The notes beneath the pieces are model-generated. The model was not told the origin of the DNA. It saw nothing but the letters and a program-made list of their open reading frames with translations, and did not search any database. A stretch of 64,000 bases of DNA from Ichthyophis bannanicus (lineage: Eukaryota; Chordata; Amphibia; Gymnophiona; Ichthyophiidae): contig CM066035.1 in the NCBI GenBank assembly GCA_033557465.1, positions 917,734,235-917,798,234 of the forward strand, written 5' to 3'. The translations under genes were made by a program, and so were the position numbers. Positions 32,645-41,904 of this stretch are shown one piece after another. Every line of letters begins with the position of its first letter. The first letter of the stretch is position 1.

Positions 32645-33855
32645 TGTGACCGCCTTTTGTGCCCCAGCCAAAGCGTGTAGGGCTTAAGCGACCTGTTATT
32701 CTTCTTTGAACAGCTGTCTGACCTTTTCCTGAGGCAAAGCCTTTTGGGAAATGTAGTTTCTTTCACTGTCCAATGAAGAGTAGTGTGACTCAAAGTGGTT
32801 TTAAGCAAAACAGGATTTCTCTGCACTGCTTAAACTCAACACAGGGAAAATATCTCATTCAATATTGTAATCGTACAGTCCATCAGTTCTTCAGATGTGT
32901 TGCCTAGCCCTGGCTCTGTTTCCATTAATTCCTCATGGAAGTCAGGCAGAAATGTTTGCAACGGCGTTTCCGGGGCCACGCCCTTCCTGACTGGCTTAGG
33001 CTTTATATCATACTCTTGGCACATGTATTGCTGTAAACAATCATCCTCATTACAGGTATTAAAACCACAGTCCCAACCCTTTGGGTAAGTAAAATCACAT
33101 TGATTATCAACAGCCTTATTTGAAACCCAGTCTCTGGGCTTACCTCTTAGTCTGCCTGCAAACGGCTTTCTCTGGGCTTTGGAAACAGCTGTTGAGTCAA
33201 AACCTGATTTGTGAGCTGTGGGTTGCAACTGCCTTCCTGGCTTTTTCTTATCCTTGTAATTCCCAGAATACTGCAAACAGCCTGGCCTGCTTTTGCTGTA
33301 TTCTTCTCTTGAAAAACACTTTATAAATGGTTCTCCTTCTACCTTTAAACTTGGCTCTGGCTCTGGGCTTTCTCTCCGTTTTACTGAGTGTGCCTCTAGG
33401 CTTGCCACGGTCTCTCTCCCATGGTTCTGGGCTGGAACTCTACCGGTAGCTCTGCCTAGGCCTGGAACTCGGACTCCTCCCTGGTCCTCCTCTTGGTCTG
33501 TTAGCTGCCCTCTTTGCTGGCCTCTCACCAGAACCCTCGGTTGGCCTTGTAGGTAACCTCCCAGCTGAGCTTGTGTTGGAGCTTCCTGTGTGGCTCCTAG
33601 TCGAGACCCTTTTCTTTCTACTGAGGCCTCTTTATGTGTCTGCCCTCTAGGGCAGTGCCTGACTCCTCCTCCTAGCAGGTGCTCTGATTCAGCTCGTGAC
33701 TCCTGAGCTAACTGGCAGCAAGGGCGTGTTTCTCGCCCTTGTGTCTGGTTTCCCTGGTAACTACTAGCCATGTGCTTTTGTTTACAATTCAGCACTGCTT
33801 CTGATTCCTGCTTTTTAGCTCTTTCTAAAGGGCTGGAGGAATCCACCATGTCACA
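32645..33855 (-). mobile_element. Solo gypsy LTR with long open frame
   Basis: TGTGACCGCCTTTTGTGCC at the left and CATGTCACA at the right give TG...CA ends on the plus strand. ATAC occurs at 32641-32644 and 33856-33859, a 4 bp target duplication like that of the complete gypsy element. AAGCCTTTTGGGAAATGTAG near 32744 matches ATGCCTTATGGGAGTGGTAG at the equivalent place in the other LTR. No internal element sequence is present, so this is the product of LTR-LTR recombination. Confidence 0.82.
32836..33849 (-). CDS. 337-codon reading frame inside a solo LTR, function unknown
   Basis: The frame opens almost at the LTR's 5' end (first internal Met at 33849; a Met outside the LTR at 33870 is in flanking DNA). 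It stays open for about 1 kb of a 1.2 kb LTR. The predicted protein is hydrophilic, basic and Gln/Gly/Arg-rich in the first 200 residues, and Cys-containing after that (WDCGFNTCNEDDCLQQYMC about 70 residues from the end). It ends METEPGLGNTSEELMDCTIT plus nine residues. There is no signal peptide or membrane segment. The ending matches the frames in two other LTR groups. No known family is recognised; LTR-borne genes exist elsewhere (the MMTV superantigen), but no relation is implied. Confidence 0.5.
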   Translation of the reverse strand: MVDSSSPLERAKKQESEAVLNCKQKHMASSYQGNQTQGRETRPCCQLAQESRAESEHLLGGGVRHCPRGQTHKEASVERKGSRLGATQEAPTQAQLGGYLQGQPRVLVRGQQRGQLTDQEEDQGGVRVPGLGRATGRVPAQNHGRETVASLEAHSVKRRESPEPEPSLKVEGEPFIKCFSREEYSKSRPGCLQYSGNYKDKKKPGRQLQPTAHKSGFDSTAVSKAQRKPFAGRLRGKPRDWVSNKAVDNQCDFTYPKGWDCGFNTCNEDDCLQQYMCQEYDIKPKPVRKGVAPETPLQTFLPDFHEELMETEPGLGNTSEELMDCTITILNEIFSLC

Positions 33856-34182
33856 ATACCCATGACACACAGCATATTTTAGGTTTCTGTTTTCTGTCAG
33901 GGTGCATGGACAGTGATTATTTTCTTTTATGGTTCCTAACTTTTCAGAACTCTTTTAGCTTCTTTAGAAATTTTTAGCCTCAAATGATGTGTGCCTCAAG
34001 TCTTTCTTGTCCTTCATATTTCTTAGTTAGGTTTTGTCAGCAATTACATTTTTATTGATTTTCTTCCAACCAAACAACATACCCTTTCTGCTGCAAACCC
34101 TTTAGGCCTCTGCCACATATATATTTTCAACTTCAAGTCATCTTCTTGACTCAAATATTTTTGCCTTTGATTTCTTTTTGTC

Positions 34183-34374
34183 TATTTTTCTCATGATTTT
34201 CAAGAAGACTAACAACTTCAGGTTTTGCTCAGACTGCAAGAAGAAGATGTCTATTACTGACTGTCACAAGGCTTGCAGCAAGTGTCTGAGAGAAGATCAC
34301 AGTATATTCCATTGCAACATCTATTCAAGGATGTTACCAAGGACTATCAAGATATCTGCAAATCTGGAATGAAG
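34183..34374 (+). pseudogene. DIRS Gag N-terminus (fragment)
   Basis: Near 34195 the frame reads IFKKTNNFRFCSDCKKKMSI and TDCHKACSKCLREDHS, followed by HCNIYSRM. The spacing of C-x2-C, TD-x-H, C-x2-C and DH matches the N-terminal motif of the other DIRS Gag copies. It is cut off about 60 codons in. Confidence 0.7.
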
Positions 34375-34376
34375 TA

Positions 34377-34520
34377 GAAAGGTTGTGGATGCCTTGCAAG
34401 AGATTTTGTCAGACAATTGGTAATGGAACCCACCAGAGAAGGGTTGATACTGGATCTAATATTCACTAATGGGGATAGTGTATCTAATGTCTCGTGGGTG
34501 CCCATTTGAGCAGCGGTGAT
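34377..34520 (+). mobile_element. CR1 endonuclease fragment
   Basis: Plus-strand codons read LVMEPTREGLILDLIFTNGD and SVSNVSWVPI, the CR1 endonuclease pattern in which LDLIFTN precedes the catalytic SDH region. It is about 140 bp, with no other CR1 part attached. Confidence 0.75.
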
Positions 34521-35784
34521 CACCACATGGTTTGAGGCAGTGGTATACCAAGGTTTGGACAGTGGGAGCAGTCCTCCCTGGGTGCAGGCAATAAGGGCAT
34601 GCATTGTCTGTAGAGTATTTAAAAACAATAATAAAATGCATTGATTCTTCGGCTTCTATGAGACTCCAGGCTGCAGTAACTTGGGCATTTTTTATTACTG
34701 AGAGGTGTGCAGTACCCTATACCATGTGAGTGGAGTTATCAGTGTGCCGTGAGGTTTGGCTTTTAGAATGTTACTGGAGCTCCTGCTTCAGCCCTACGTT
34801 AGGTCTGTCGAAGTGAGGTTACTATGGTCTGGCTAGGACCAACCATGGTAGGAATCGGATTGGAGCAAATCTGTTTAAGATTTGACCTCCACACTACTGT
34901 GTTGATTTAACAGTCTCAGTTTCATGCTTGAGGGATTCGCTACTGAATGTACAGGCACAGTGACAATGAGTTGTGTGGCTAGTGCCATGTTGGATGTGGT
35001 AAATAGGAAGTGCTGCAGCTGTGGGCCTCAATCCACCTCATCACTTTGCGTCTTTTGATAGATCTTGGCTTTCTGGTCCCCCCCCCCCCCTCTGTTACCC
35101 ACAATATTTGAAGTGGGATTATAAATTTCCTAATTATAGGAAGGCAGTTCAAAAATCCAAGACTGCATTAGAGTCTCCACAAATTCGGGGTTTGTTGACA
35201 GCCTTGCAAGTTCTTTTTCTCTTTAATGTACCCATACGCAAAGGAGAGAGGAAACTGATGGTAAGAGTAATATGTTTATATGCAGAGCTTCAAAATTCTC
35301 TTGGTAGAGAAACAAATAAGCAATGTACAGAGAATTTGAAGGCTGGTGGGAGAAAAGGGCTGGGGCTTAGAAACGGATGAGAGGAGTGGCCAGGGGTGAG
35401 CAGGTGGTGGTCCGAGGCCAAGGCTGCTGGGGTGCATGGTTGCACATATAGAGGAGGGAAGTGTTAAAAAATGATCCGTTCTGAGTGTCATATACGTTAG
35501 GTGTGCCACTGGTTTGAGGTAAAAGCCAAGGCACAGTCCAATTACAGCAAACTCAAGATCCTAGATTTTAACAATGTTGACTTCAGTAAAATGGGAAAGT
35601 ACTTGAAGGAGAAGCTGGCAGGGTAGGAGGAGATAAGGGAAGTGAAAGGTCAGTGGGCTAAACTGAAAGATTAATAACCCAAATATTCCACAATTATGAT
35701 AATTAACTCTCTCAGCACACTCCCAACATAAACAAGTTAACTTTCTCTTTCACAAAATGTGAAGGGAGAAAAAGACCTCAGGAT
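34521..35784. other. No gene recognised; 13-base C run
   Basis: Unassigned sequence with a C run at 35078-35090. A weakly open frame at 35021-35380 lacks any recognisable domain. Confidence 0.45.
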
Positions 35785-35953
35785 TACTTCATTTCTCCAG
35801 GAACAAGCAGGAAGTCAGTCCTCACATATGGGCGATATCGGTGCCGACGGACCCCTTGTGCGGAGCAATTCCCCAGCTTTCAAAGAAAGCCTTTGGGATT
35901 GCATCGCGCATGCGCGGTCCCCTTCCTGCCCAAGGGTGCCATCTTGCTCAGTC
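35785..35953. repeat. DIRS left inverted terminal repeat
   Basis: CAGGAACAAGCAGGAAGTCA through to AAGGGTGCCATCTTGCTCAG pairs with 41338-41505 read in reverse. The copy at 58612 starts with the same 38 bases. Confidence 0.85.
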
Positions 35954-36196
35954 TTCTTTTTTCCGCGGAGACCAACGGACGTGGTCCTGTTTTCACCGTG
36001 GAAAAAGTAGAAAAGTTAATTTATTTTTTTCAGCTTCCCAGTTCGACACTGGTTCCCCTTCCCGCTTCGGCTCAGTACACTGGTATCGAGTCCAGTCATA
36101 TTTTTCGTTTTTGTCCTTCGTGACTAGCGTTCGCGCTCTTTTAATTTTTCACTGGTAGCCCGGTCGTTTGACCTCGCAGGGGCCCTTTTTCCCACG

Positions 36197-37713
36197 ATGG
36201 CTGCCAGCGTGTTTAAAAAGTGTGATTGATGTAAGAAGTTGATGTTTCTCACCGACACACACGACTGCTGCATCCGATGCCTCGGCCTCGGCCCTGACCA
36301 TGACCCGGTGGTCTGTGGGCCGTGTGGTAAGATGTCTTAGAAATCTTTGAAGAGCAGGCAGCATCAGTGTGACAGGATTTTTCCTGAGTCCGCATCCGCC
36401 CGGGCCCGGACCTCATCAGAAGCCTCGACATCTCGGGAATCGGAGCCTGAGCACCGTCGTGGGTCTTCTAAGCGGGGGTCTCCCTCCAGGGAACATCGGA
36501 GGAAGAAGAAACTCATGAGGGCGGCATCGCTGGACGCTTCTGATCGGCTTGGACCCTCGGGTCCTCGGAGTTGGAGCGGCCGGCTAAACTACCTCGCAAG
36601 GAGCCGGAGACATCGGACAAGGTAACTTCTGTTGTCATCGTGGACTCTCCTCCAGGAGAGCCGGCGTCGGGCCCAACGACGTCGGGACTCGAGCCGGGAA
36701 CTGCGGAACCTTATGAGCTCGGTCTCAAGTTGGCAGCCCTGGAGAGCAGCATGGCTGCCTTCATGGAGCAGCAGCAGGCGCTGATGGCCGGTCTCACTGG
36801 TCCATCCGCCCTGACCACCGGGACGTCGACGTTGAAGTCGATACCGGAGGCCGAGCTGATCCTCGAGTCAATCAGGTTTCGAGTCAATCCTCGGCCAAAG
36901 TCCCCCTCGACCTCCCGTTTGGGAACGAGGTCATCGACGCCGGTGCCCTCGGCGTCGGGGCGGTCGGGCTCGAAGCCCTCGAGGCCGGAGCCCATCGAGT
37001 CCTCCTCGGAGAAATCAGCATGGGAGACAGAGGAGGAAGACTCCCCAGACACCTACCGAACCTGGTGTATCCCATCGGACTCTCCGGGTTCGGAGCCTCG
37101 GAATAGGTCCCCTCCGGAGGACACTCGGTTCTCGGACTTCGTCAGGGACATGGCCAAGGCTTTGGCATTCCCTGCGGATGCTGAGGAGGAGACTCGAGCC
37201 GAGGAGCTCGATGCCCTCCAGTATGACTCCCCCCTGAAGGAGGCCCTTATTGTACCGGTGCCTCCGATGTTGGAACAGCTGATGCTCCACATGTGGGAGT
37301 CCCCGGTCTCGATGCCGGTGCTCAGCAAGCGGGTCAATTCCATCTATCGAGTCCGCAAGAGTCCTGGGTTACAGAAAGCACAGCTGCCGCACAACTCCAT
37401 GGTTGTGGAATCAGCCATGCAATGGCTGAAAAGCCAAAAGACGCACTTCTTGGAGCCTCCCGGCCAGGAGGCCTGGAACCTGGATGCTCTCGGAAGAAAG
37501 TGCTACCAGGGCTCGATGCTGTCATGCCATGTCCAAACTTACCAGCTGTACATTGGCATGTACTTGCGGGACCTGGCAAAGGAGATTGCCGGGTTCTCGG
37601 CTGGCCTAGCCGAGGAACCCTTGCAGCGCTTCAAAGGATTGTCCATGGGGATCCGAGAGTGCTCGAAGTTCATGTCTCGAGCAGCTTATGACGGCTTCGA
37701 GGCTTCAGCCTGA
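36197..37713 (+). pseudogene. DIRS Gag-like protein with LAP2-alpha-type C-terminal domain
   Basis: The presumed start at 36197 opens with a zinc-like motif: FKKCD, a TGA stop in place of Arg, CKK, then TDTHDCCIRCLGLGPDHD and CGPCGKM. A second stop and a frame change follow near 36340. The main 380-codon block (36571-37713) has an acidic Ser/Pro-rich first half, a helix around LKLAALESSMAAFMEQQQAL and a conserved C-terminal helical domain: VESAMQWLKSQKTHFL, ALGRKCYQGSM, YQLYIGMYLRDLAKEIAGFS and FKGLSMGIRECSKFMSRAAY. It would package element RNA. This domain type was co-opted in mammals as the LAP2-alpha-specific part of TMPO, as reported in the literature. Identification by motif, not by alignment. 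Confidence 0.82.
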
Positions 37714-38099
37714 GTAGCCGCAGCCGGCATCGGTGCACGCCGTCAGGCCTGGCTCATGTCGTTGGACCTGGAGCCATGGGTTTAGGACAAGTTGATCGAT
37801 GTCCCGTGCTGAGCAGACAACCTCTTCGGCAAACCCATGACTGAGAAAGCTGCAGAAATCGAGCCCGAGTACTTGACCTAGACAAGGTTGTCGAAGAAGA
37901 CATCTGCACCTTCTCACAAGAAGAAGGCCTTGGGGAAAAAGCCCTTTTTCCCGAGGAAGGGTACGGCTTACAGAAACTACCCCATTTACCAGGCCATCCC
38001 AGCTCCCCAACAGGGGCAGCAGGCCAGGGGACAGGGGCATGGCCCACGTAAGCCGAAGACCCCCAAGCCTCCAGCTCCGGCTCCGACCCAGCCGGGAGG

Positions 38100-39981
38100 G
38101 GGGTTTTAACTCCCAGTGCATAGCTCCTCTCCCACCAGTGGTTTGGCCCTGCACAGGAGGAAGGCTGGCCCTGTATGCTCACAGGTGGCCAGCCATTACT
38201 ACCGATGCCTGGGTTTTGAAGGTAGTCCAGCAGGGCTGTTTACTTCATTTTGACCAGGTGCCCACCTCCTTTTTCCCAGGAGAGCCTCTCAGGCCCCCTC
38301 TTTACAGGAACCTCCCCCTGCAGGAGTTGACAGGTCTACTAAAGGATCAGGCGGTGGAACCGGTGCCCCACCACCTACAAGGGCAAGGCTTCTACTCCTG
38401 GTATTTCCTCAGACCAAAAAGAAAAGGAGGCCTACGCCCCATCCTGGACTTGCAAAATCTGAACAAGTTCCTGGTGAGGGAAAAGTTCAAGATGTTTTCC
38501 CTTGGGATCCTACTGTCTTACCTCCACCAGGGAGACTGGCTATGCTCCTTAGATGTAAAGAATGCTTATACTCACATCCTCATATACCCAGACCACAGAC
38601 AATACCTCAGGTTTGTGGTCGGAGGAAACCACTTCCTGTACAAGGTGCTTCCCTTTGGCCTAGCTTCCGCTCCCAGAGTATTTACCAAATGCCTTGCAGT
38701 GGTGGCGGCCTTCCTCAGAAGCTAGGGAGTCTTCGTCTTTCCATATCTGTACGACTGGCTCATCTGGGGCCAGTCGGCACTGGAGGCTCAGCAGGCCACT
38801 GCTCGCAGTCACCCTGCTCCAGCACCTAGGGTTTCTTATAAATCACGAAAAGTCCACCTTACTCCCCACTCAGAACCTGGAGTTCATAGGGGCAAGACTG
38901 GACACTCTTCAGGCAAGGGCTTATCTACCGCTGGACAGGGCAAGGAGGTTGCTGGACTTGGTCCAGCAGGTCCAGCACAAACCTCAAGTCTCCGCAAGGG
39001 TCTTCCTACGCCTCCTGGGCCACATGGTCTCCACGGTGCATGTGACTCCATATGCTCGATTCCACATGCACACAGCTCAATGGAGCCTCAGGGACCAGTG
39101 GACGCAAGCCACTGGCTGCCTCAGAGACAGAGTAGTGATTTCCAAGCTACTGGTGACAGCCTTGCAACCATTCCAACCTCCCTCTCACACCAGAGTGCTG
39201 ACGACAGATGCCTCCTTGCTGGGCTGGGGTACCCATTGCCAGGGTTCATGCACTCAGGGTCTGTGGTCCTCACGAGAGGCCACGCTTCAGATCAATTTTC
39301 TAGAGCTTCGAGCCATCCGCCTAGCTCTTCAAGCCTTCTGTCATCTTCTTGCACATCAATCGGTGCTGATACAGACAGACAATCAGGTAGCGATGTTCTA
39401 TATCATCAAACGGGGGCACAGGATCTCGCATCCTATGCCAGGAAACTCTGGACCTCTGCTCTTTTTCTGTGGCACATCACATGTCCCTAAAGGCAGTCTA
39501 TCTGCCAGGTCAGGAGAACCTCCTGGCCGACAAGTTGAACAGTATTCTTCAGCCTCACGAATGGCAACTGAACCGGGATGTGGCCCAGCAGATCTTCAAC
39601 CATTGGGGTCTCCCATCCATGGATCTCTTTGCCAGTCCGCAAAACCATCAGTTGCCCCGGTTCTGCTTGAGGCAGCCACATCTGCTGAGCGTGGCGGCGG
39701 ATGCTTTCCTGATCTCGTGGGCACAGGGCCTTCTCTATGCGTTCCCACCCATGCCCCTCATGGCACACACTCTGTTCAAGATTCTTCGGAACAAGGCCTC
39801 GGTCATCCTGGTAGCCCCCAGGTGGCCCAGACAACCTTGGTTCCCTCTTCTCCTTCAACTGGCAGTTGAAACTCCACTCCCACTGGGGGTGCAGCCCGAC
39901 CTTTTGACCCAGGAACAGGGTTCCTTGCTACACCCCAATCTCAGATCCCTCAACTTAATGGCCTGGCTGCTGAGAGGGTAG
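38100..39981 (+). pseudogene. DIRS reverse transcriptase and RNase H
   Basis: Frame 1 (to 38725) carries GFYSWYFLRPKRKGGLRPIL, DLQNLNKFL, SLDVKNAYTHILIYPDHRQ and VLPFGLASAPRVFTKCLAV. A TAG at 38723 and a frame change follow. The active site then reads FPYLYDWLI in place of the expected FPYLDDWLI, so the first catalytic Asp is Tyr. The next frame (to about 39420) has the thumb and RNase H: LNFIGARLD-like LEFIGARLDTLQARAYLPL, TRVLTTDASLLGWGTH, INFLELRAIRLALQAF and VLIQTDNQVAMFYI. The last frame (39469-39981) has VYLPGQENLLADKLN, SMDLFASPQNHQLPRFC and VAPRWPRQPWFPLLLQL. The product would copy element RNA in the cytoplasm or nucleus. Three frames and an active-site change make it inactive. Confidence 0.85.
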
Positions 39982-40019
39982 TACTTGCTCCTCTACTCCT
40001 TCCCAAGGAGGTTGAGGAG

Positions 40020-41010
40020 GTGTTGCTGGCCTCTAGGAGGCAATCCACTAGAAAATCCTATGTGCTCAAGTGGCGTAGATTTGAAGGGTGGTGTGCCCAG
40101 AATAAGGAGAGCCCCTTCACTTGTCCAGTACCTCAGGTATTGCAGTACTTGCTCCACCTCTCGGAGTTAGGCCTCAAGTCTAACTTTGTCAGGGTCCACC
40201 TGAGTGCGCTATCAGCTAACCACTCTCCAGTGAACGGGCAACCTCTTTCAGCTCACCCTTTGGTATCCCAATTCCTCAGAGGCCTCCTACTCTTGAAGCC
40301 TCCAATTCGCCCACCAGCTACAGAGTGGGACTTAAATGTGGTCTTGCAGCAGCTTACTTACCCACCTTTTGAACCAATGTCCACCTGTCATCTCCGCTTC
40401 CTTTCCTGGAACGCACTCTTTCTGGTGGCACTCACGTCTGCTCGATGTGTGAGCGACCTGCAAGCTTTAGTATCGGATAGACCGTATACACGGTTTTACA
40501 AAAACAGTGGTCCCACATACTCACCCCAAGTTCCTCCCAAAAGTGGTTTCCTCGTTTCACCTTAACCAAGAGGTGGTTCTTCCAACCTTCTTCCCCAGGC
40601 CACATACCAGCAGAGCAGAAGTGGTTCTGCATACCCTGAACTGTAAGAGGGTGCTCGCCTTCTACCTGGAGCATACGCGGGGACATCGGAGAGCTTCCCA
40701 GCTTTTCGTCTCTTATGACCCTATTAAACTGGTCTACCTGTCTCCAAGCGCACGTTATCCACCTGGGTGGCAGACTGCATCGCCTAGGCGTACAGGGCAG
40801 CTGATCTCCAGCTGCAGAGCCGAATCACGGCTCACTCTGTCAGGGCTAAGGCCGCATCAGTGGCTAACCACTGCTCTGTTCCATTGGCAGACATCTGCCG
40901 GGCCGCAACTTGGTCTTCAAGCCAGACTTTTGCAGCCCACTAGTGCCTGGAGAGAGAGTCCCGGCAGGACAGTGTTTTTGGTCAGGTGGTACTCCGTAAC
41001 CTATTCAAGG
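40020..41010 (+). pseudogene. DIRS tyrosine recombinase
   Basis: This enzyme replaces the DDE integrase of LTR elements. The first block (40020-40565) begins MLLASRRQSTRKSYVLKWRR and has PQVLQYLLHLSELGLKSNFV (SAM-like DNA-binding half), FLRGLLLLKPPIRPPATEWD and the motif LTSARCVSDLQAL. The canonical second Arg (SARRVSEL) is Cys here. After frame changes around 40500-40700, the C-terminal block reads LFVSYDPIKL, AHSVRAKAASVANH (HxxR) and ATWSSSQTFAAH followed by TAG where the family has Tyr. The presumed nucleophile codon is therefore a stop. It ends close to the internal complementary region. It is inactive. Confidence 0.82.
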
Positions 41011-41154
41011 TTTAGGCAGCTCCTACCCTCCAACCCTTTGGTGTCAGGCTACCGTGGGGGTTGTGTTCTCGGAGAAAAATTCTATCACTGCTGCTGCGGC
41101 TCTTCTAGAGGGAGCCATTTTCAGCTATGGGTTCTCGTTGGCCTATAGCTAGGG

Positions 41155-41262
41155 AGTCCCATATGTGAGGACTGACTTCCTGCTTGTTCCTGGAGAAAGC
41201 GTAGTTACTCACCTGTAACAGGTGTTCTCCAGGGACAGCAGGAATCAGTCCTCATGACCCTC
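41155..41262. repeat. DIRS internal complementary region (third copy)
   Basis: CCCATATGTGAGGACTGACT...TTCCTGGAGAA is the complement of the left end (35789-35830). AGCGTAGTTACTCACCTGTA...GGACAGCAGGAATCAGTCC is the complement of the right end (41462-41510). The bases between, GAAAGCGTAGTTACTCACC, give the expected junction of the two ends in the circular intermediate. Confidence 0.9.
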
Positions 41263-41337
41263 CCTCCTCCCCTGGAGTTGCAGTCCTTTGATTCATTTTT
41301 TCTCATTTTTGCCGTCTTTTTAGCTATGTCATCTGAC

Positions 41338-41515
41338 TGAGCAAGATGGCACCCTTGGGCGGGAAGGGGACCGCGTATGCGGGATGCAATCCCAAAGGCT
41401 TTCTTTGAAAGCTGGGGAATTGCTCCGCATGAGGGCTCTTTCGGCGCCGATGTCACCCATATGTGAGGACTGATTCCTGCTGTCCCTGGAGAACACCTGT
41501 TACAGGTGAGAAACT
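41338..41515. repeat. DIRS right inverted terminal repeat
   Basis: GAGCAAGATGGCACCCTTGG through CACCCATATGTGAGGACTG mirrors the left terminus. It ends CTGTCCCTGGAGAACACCTG and TTACAGGTGAG. Confidence 0.85.
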
Positions 41516-41701
41516 ACACTAATTCCACTATGTGGCAAAATTAATCACCATAGGGGAATATACAGTTCTTACATCACCGGTCTAAAAAATCTCCCTTTAC
41601 AATAATTAAACTATAAAATTTCCAATTTTAAAAAAGTACTTTTTCCAAATCATCAATACAACTTAACACATTAACCAATATTATTCCTTCAATTCATCAC
41701 T
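41516..41701. other. AT-rich spacer, nothing recognised
   Basis: About 190 bp of AT-rich sequence between two DIRS right ends. Confidence 0.45.
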
Positions 41702-41898
41702 ACTGAGGAGTGAGAGTTGAAAGGGCGGGAAGGCAGCTGTGCAGGTGCAGTGGGATGCTCTCAGGGGTTTTCCTGTTGGATGCTGGGAAGCATTCCCGTG
41801 TGGACTCAGTCAGTACTGACGTTGCCCATGTGTGAAGACTAAATTCCTGCTGTTCCCGGAGATCACCTGTTACAGGTGAGTAACTACACTTTCTCCAT
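41702..41898 (+). mobile_element. Second DIRS right terminus (fragment)
   Basis: GGGCGGGAAGGCAGCTGTGC and GATGCTGGGAAGCATTCCCG, then CCCATGTGTGAAGACTAAAT and GAGATCACCTGTTACAGGTG with AGTAACTACACTTTCTCC. Only the last 200 bp of a diverged DIRS element is present. It extends past the point where the previous copy ends, showing the full terminal bases. Confidence 0.75.
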
Positions 41899-41904
41899 CC
41901 TAAA

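Larger units (their letters stand above)
32536..34376 (+). mobile_element. DIRS1-like 5' fragment split by a solo LTR
   Basis: The left part (32536-32644) has CATAGATGGATGATGTCACT and CTGAGCATGCATAGGAG, resembling the DIRS leader, which in other copies contains GCATGCGCGGTCCCC. The right part (33860-34376) holds the gag start. A 1211 bp solo gypsy LTR lies between them with a 4 bp duplication. The element stops in gag at about 34376, where CR1 sequence begins. Confidence 0.6.
35785..41515 (+). mobile_element. DIRS1-like element, best preserved copy
   Basis: The left terminus starts TTTCTCCAGGAACAAGCAGG and runs AAGTCAGTCCTCACATATGG. About 170 bp of it (to 35953) is inverted at the right end (41340-41515, ending CTGGAGAACACCTGTTACAG). 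In between come gag (36197-37713), RT/RNase H (38100-39981), tyrosine recombinase (40020-41010) and the internal complementary region (41155-41262). The 5.7 kb length and gene order match DIRS1-group elements from vertebrates. Each gene has only a few stops or frame changes. No target duplication is present, as expected for recombinase-mediated insertion. Confidence 0.93.

Noticed and set aside
32836..33870. Host gene of 344 codons starting at 33870
   Set aside because: The first seven codons are in the flank outside the LTR end at 33855, and the rest is LTR sequence.
36711..37052. Minus-strand Ser-rich frame in the DIRS gag
   Set aside because: Antisense to the longest DIRS Gag block; no independent support.
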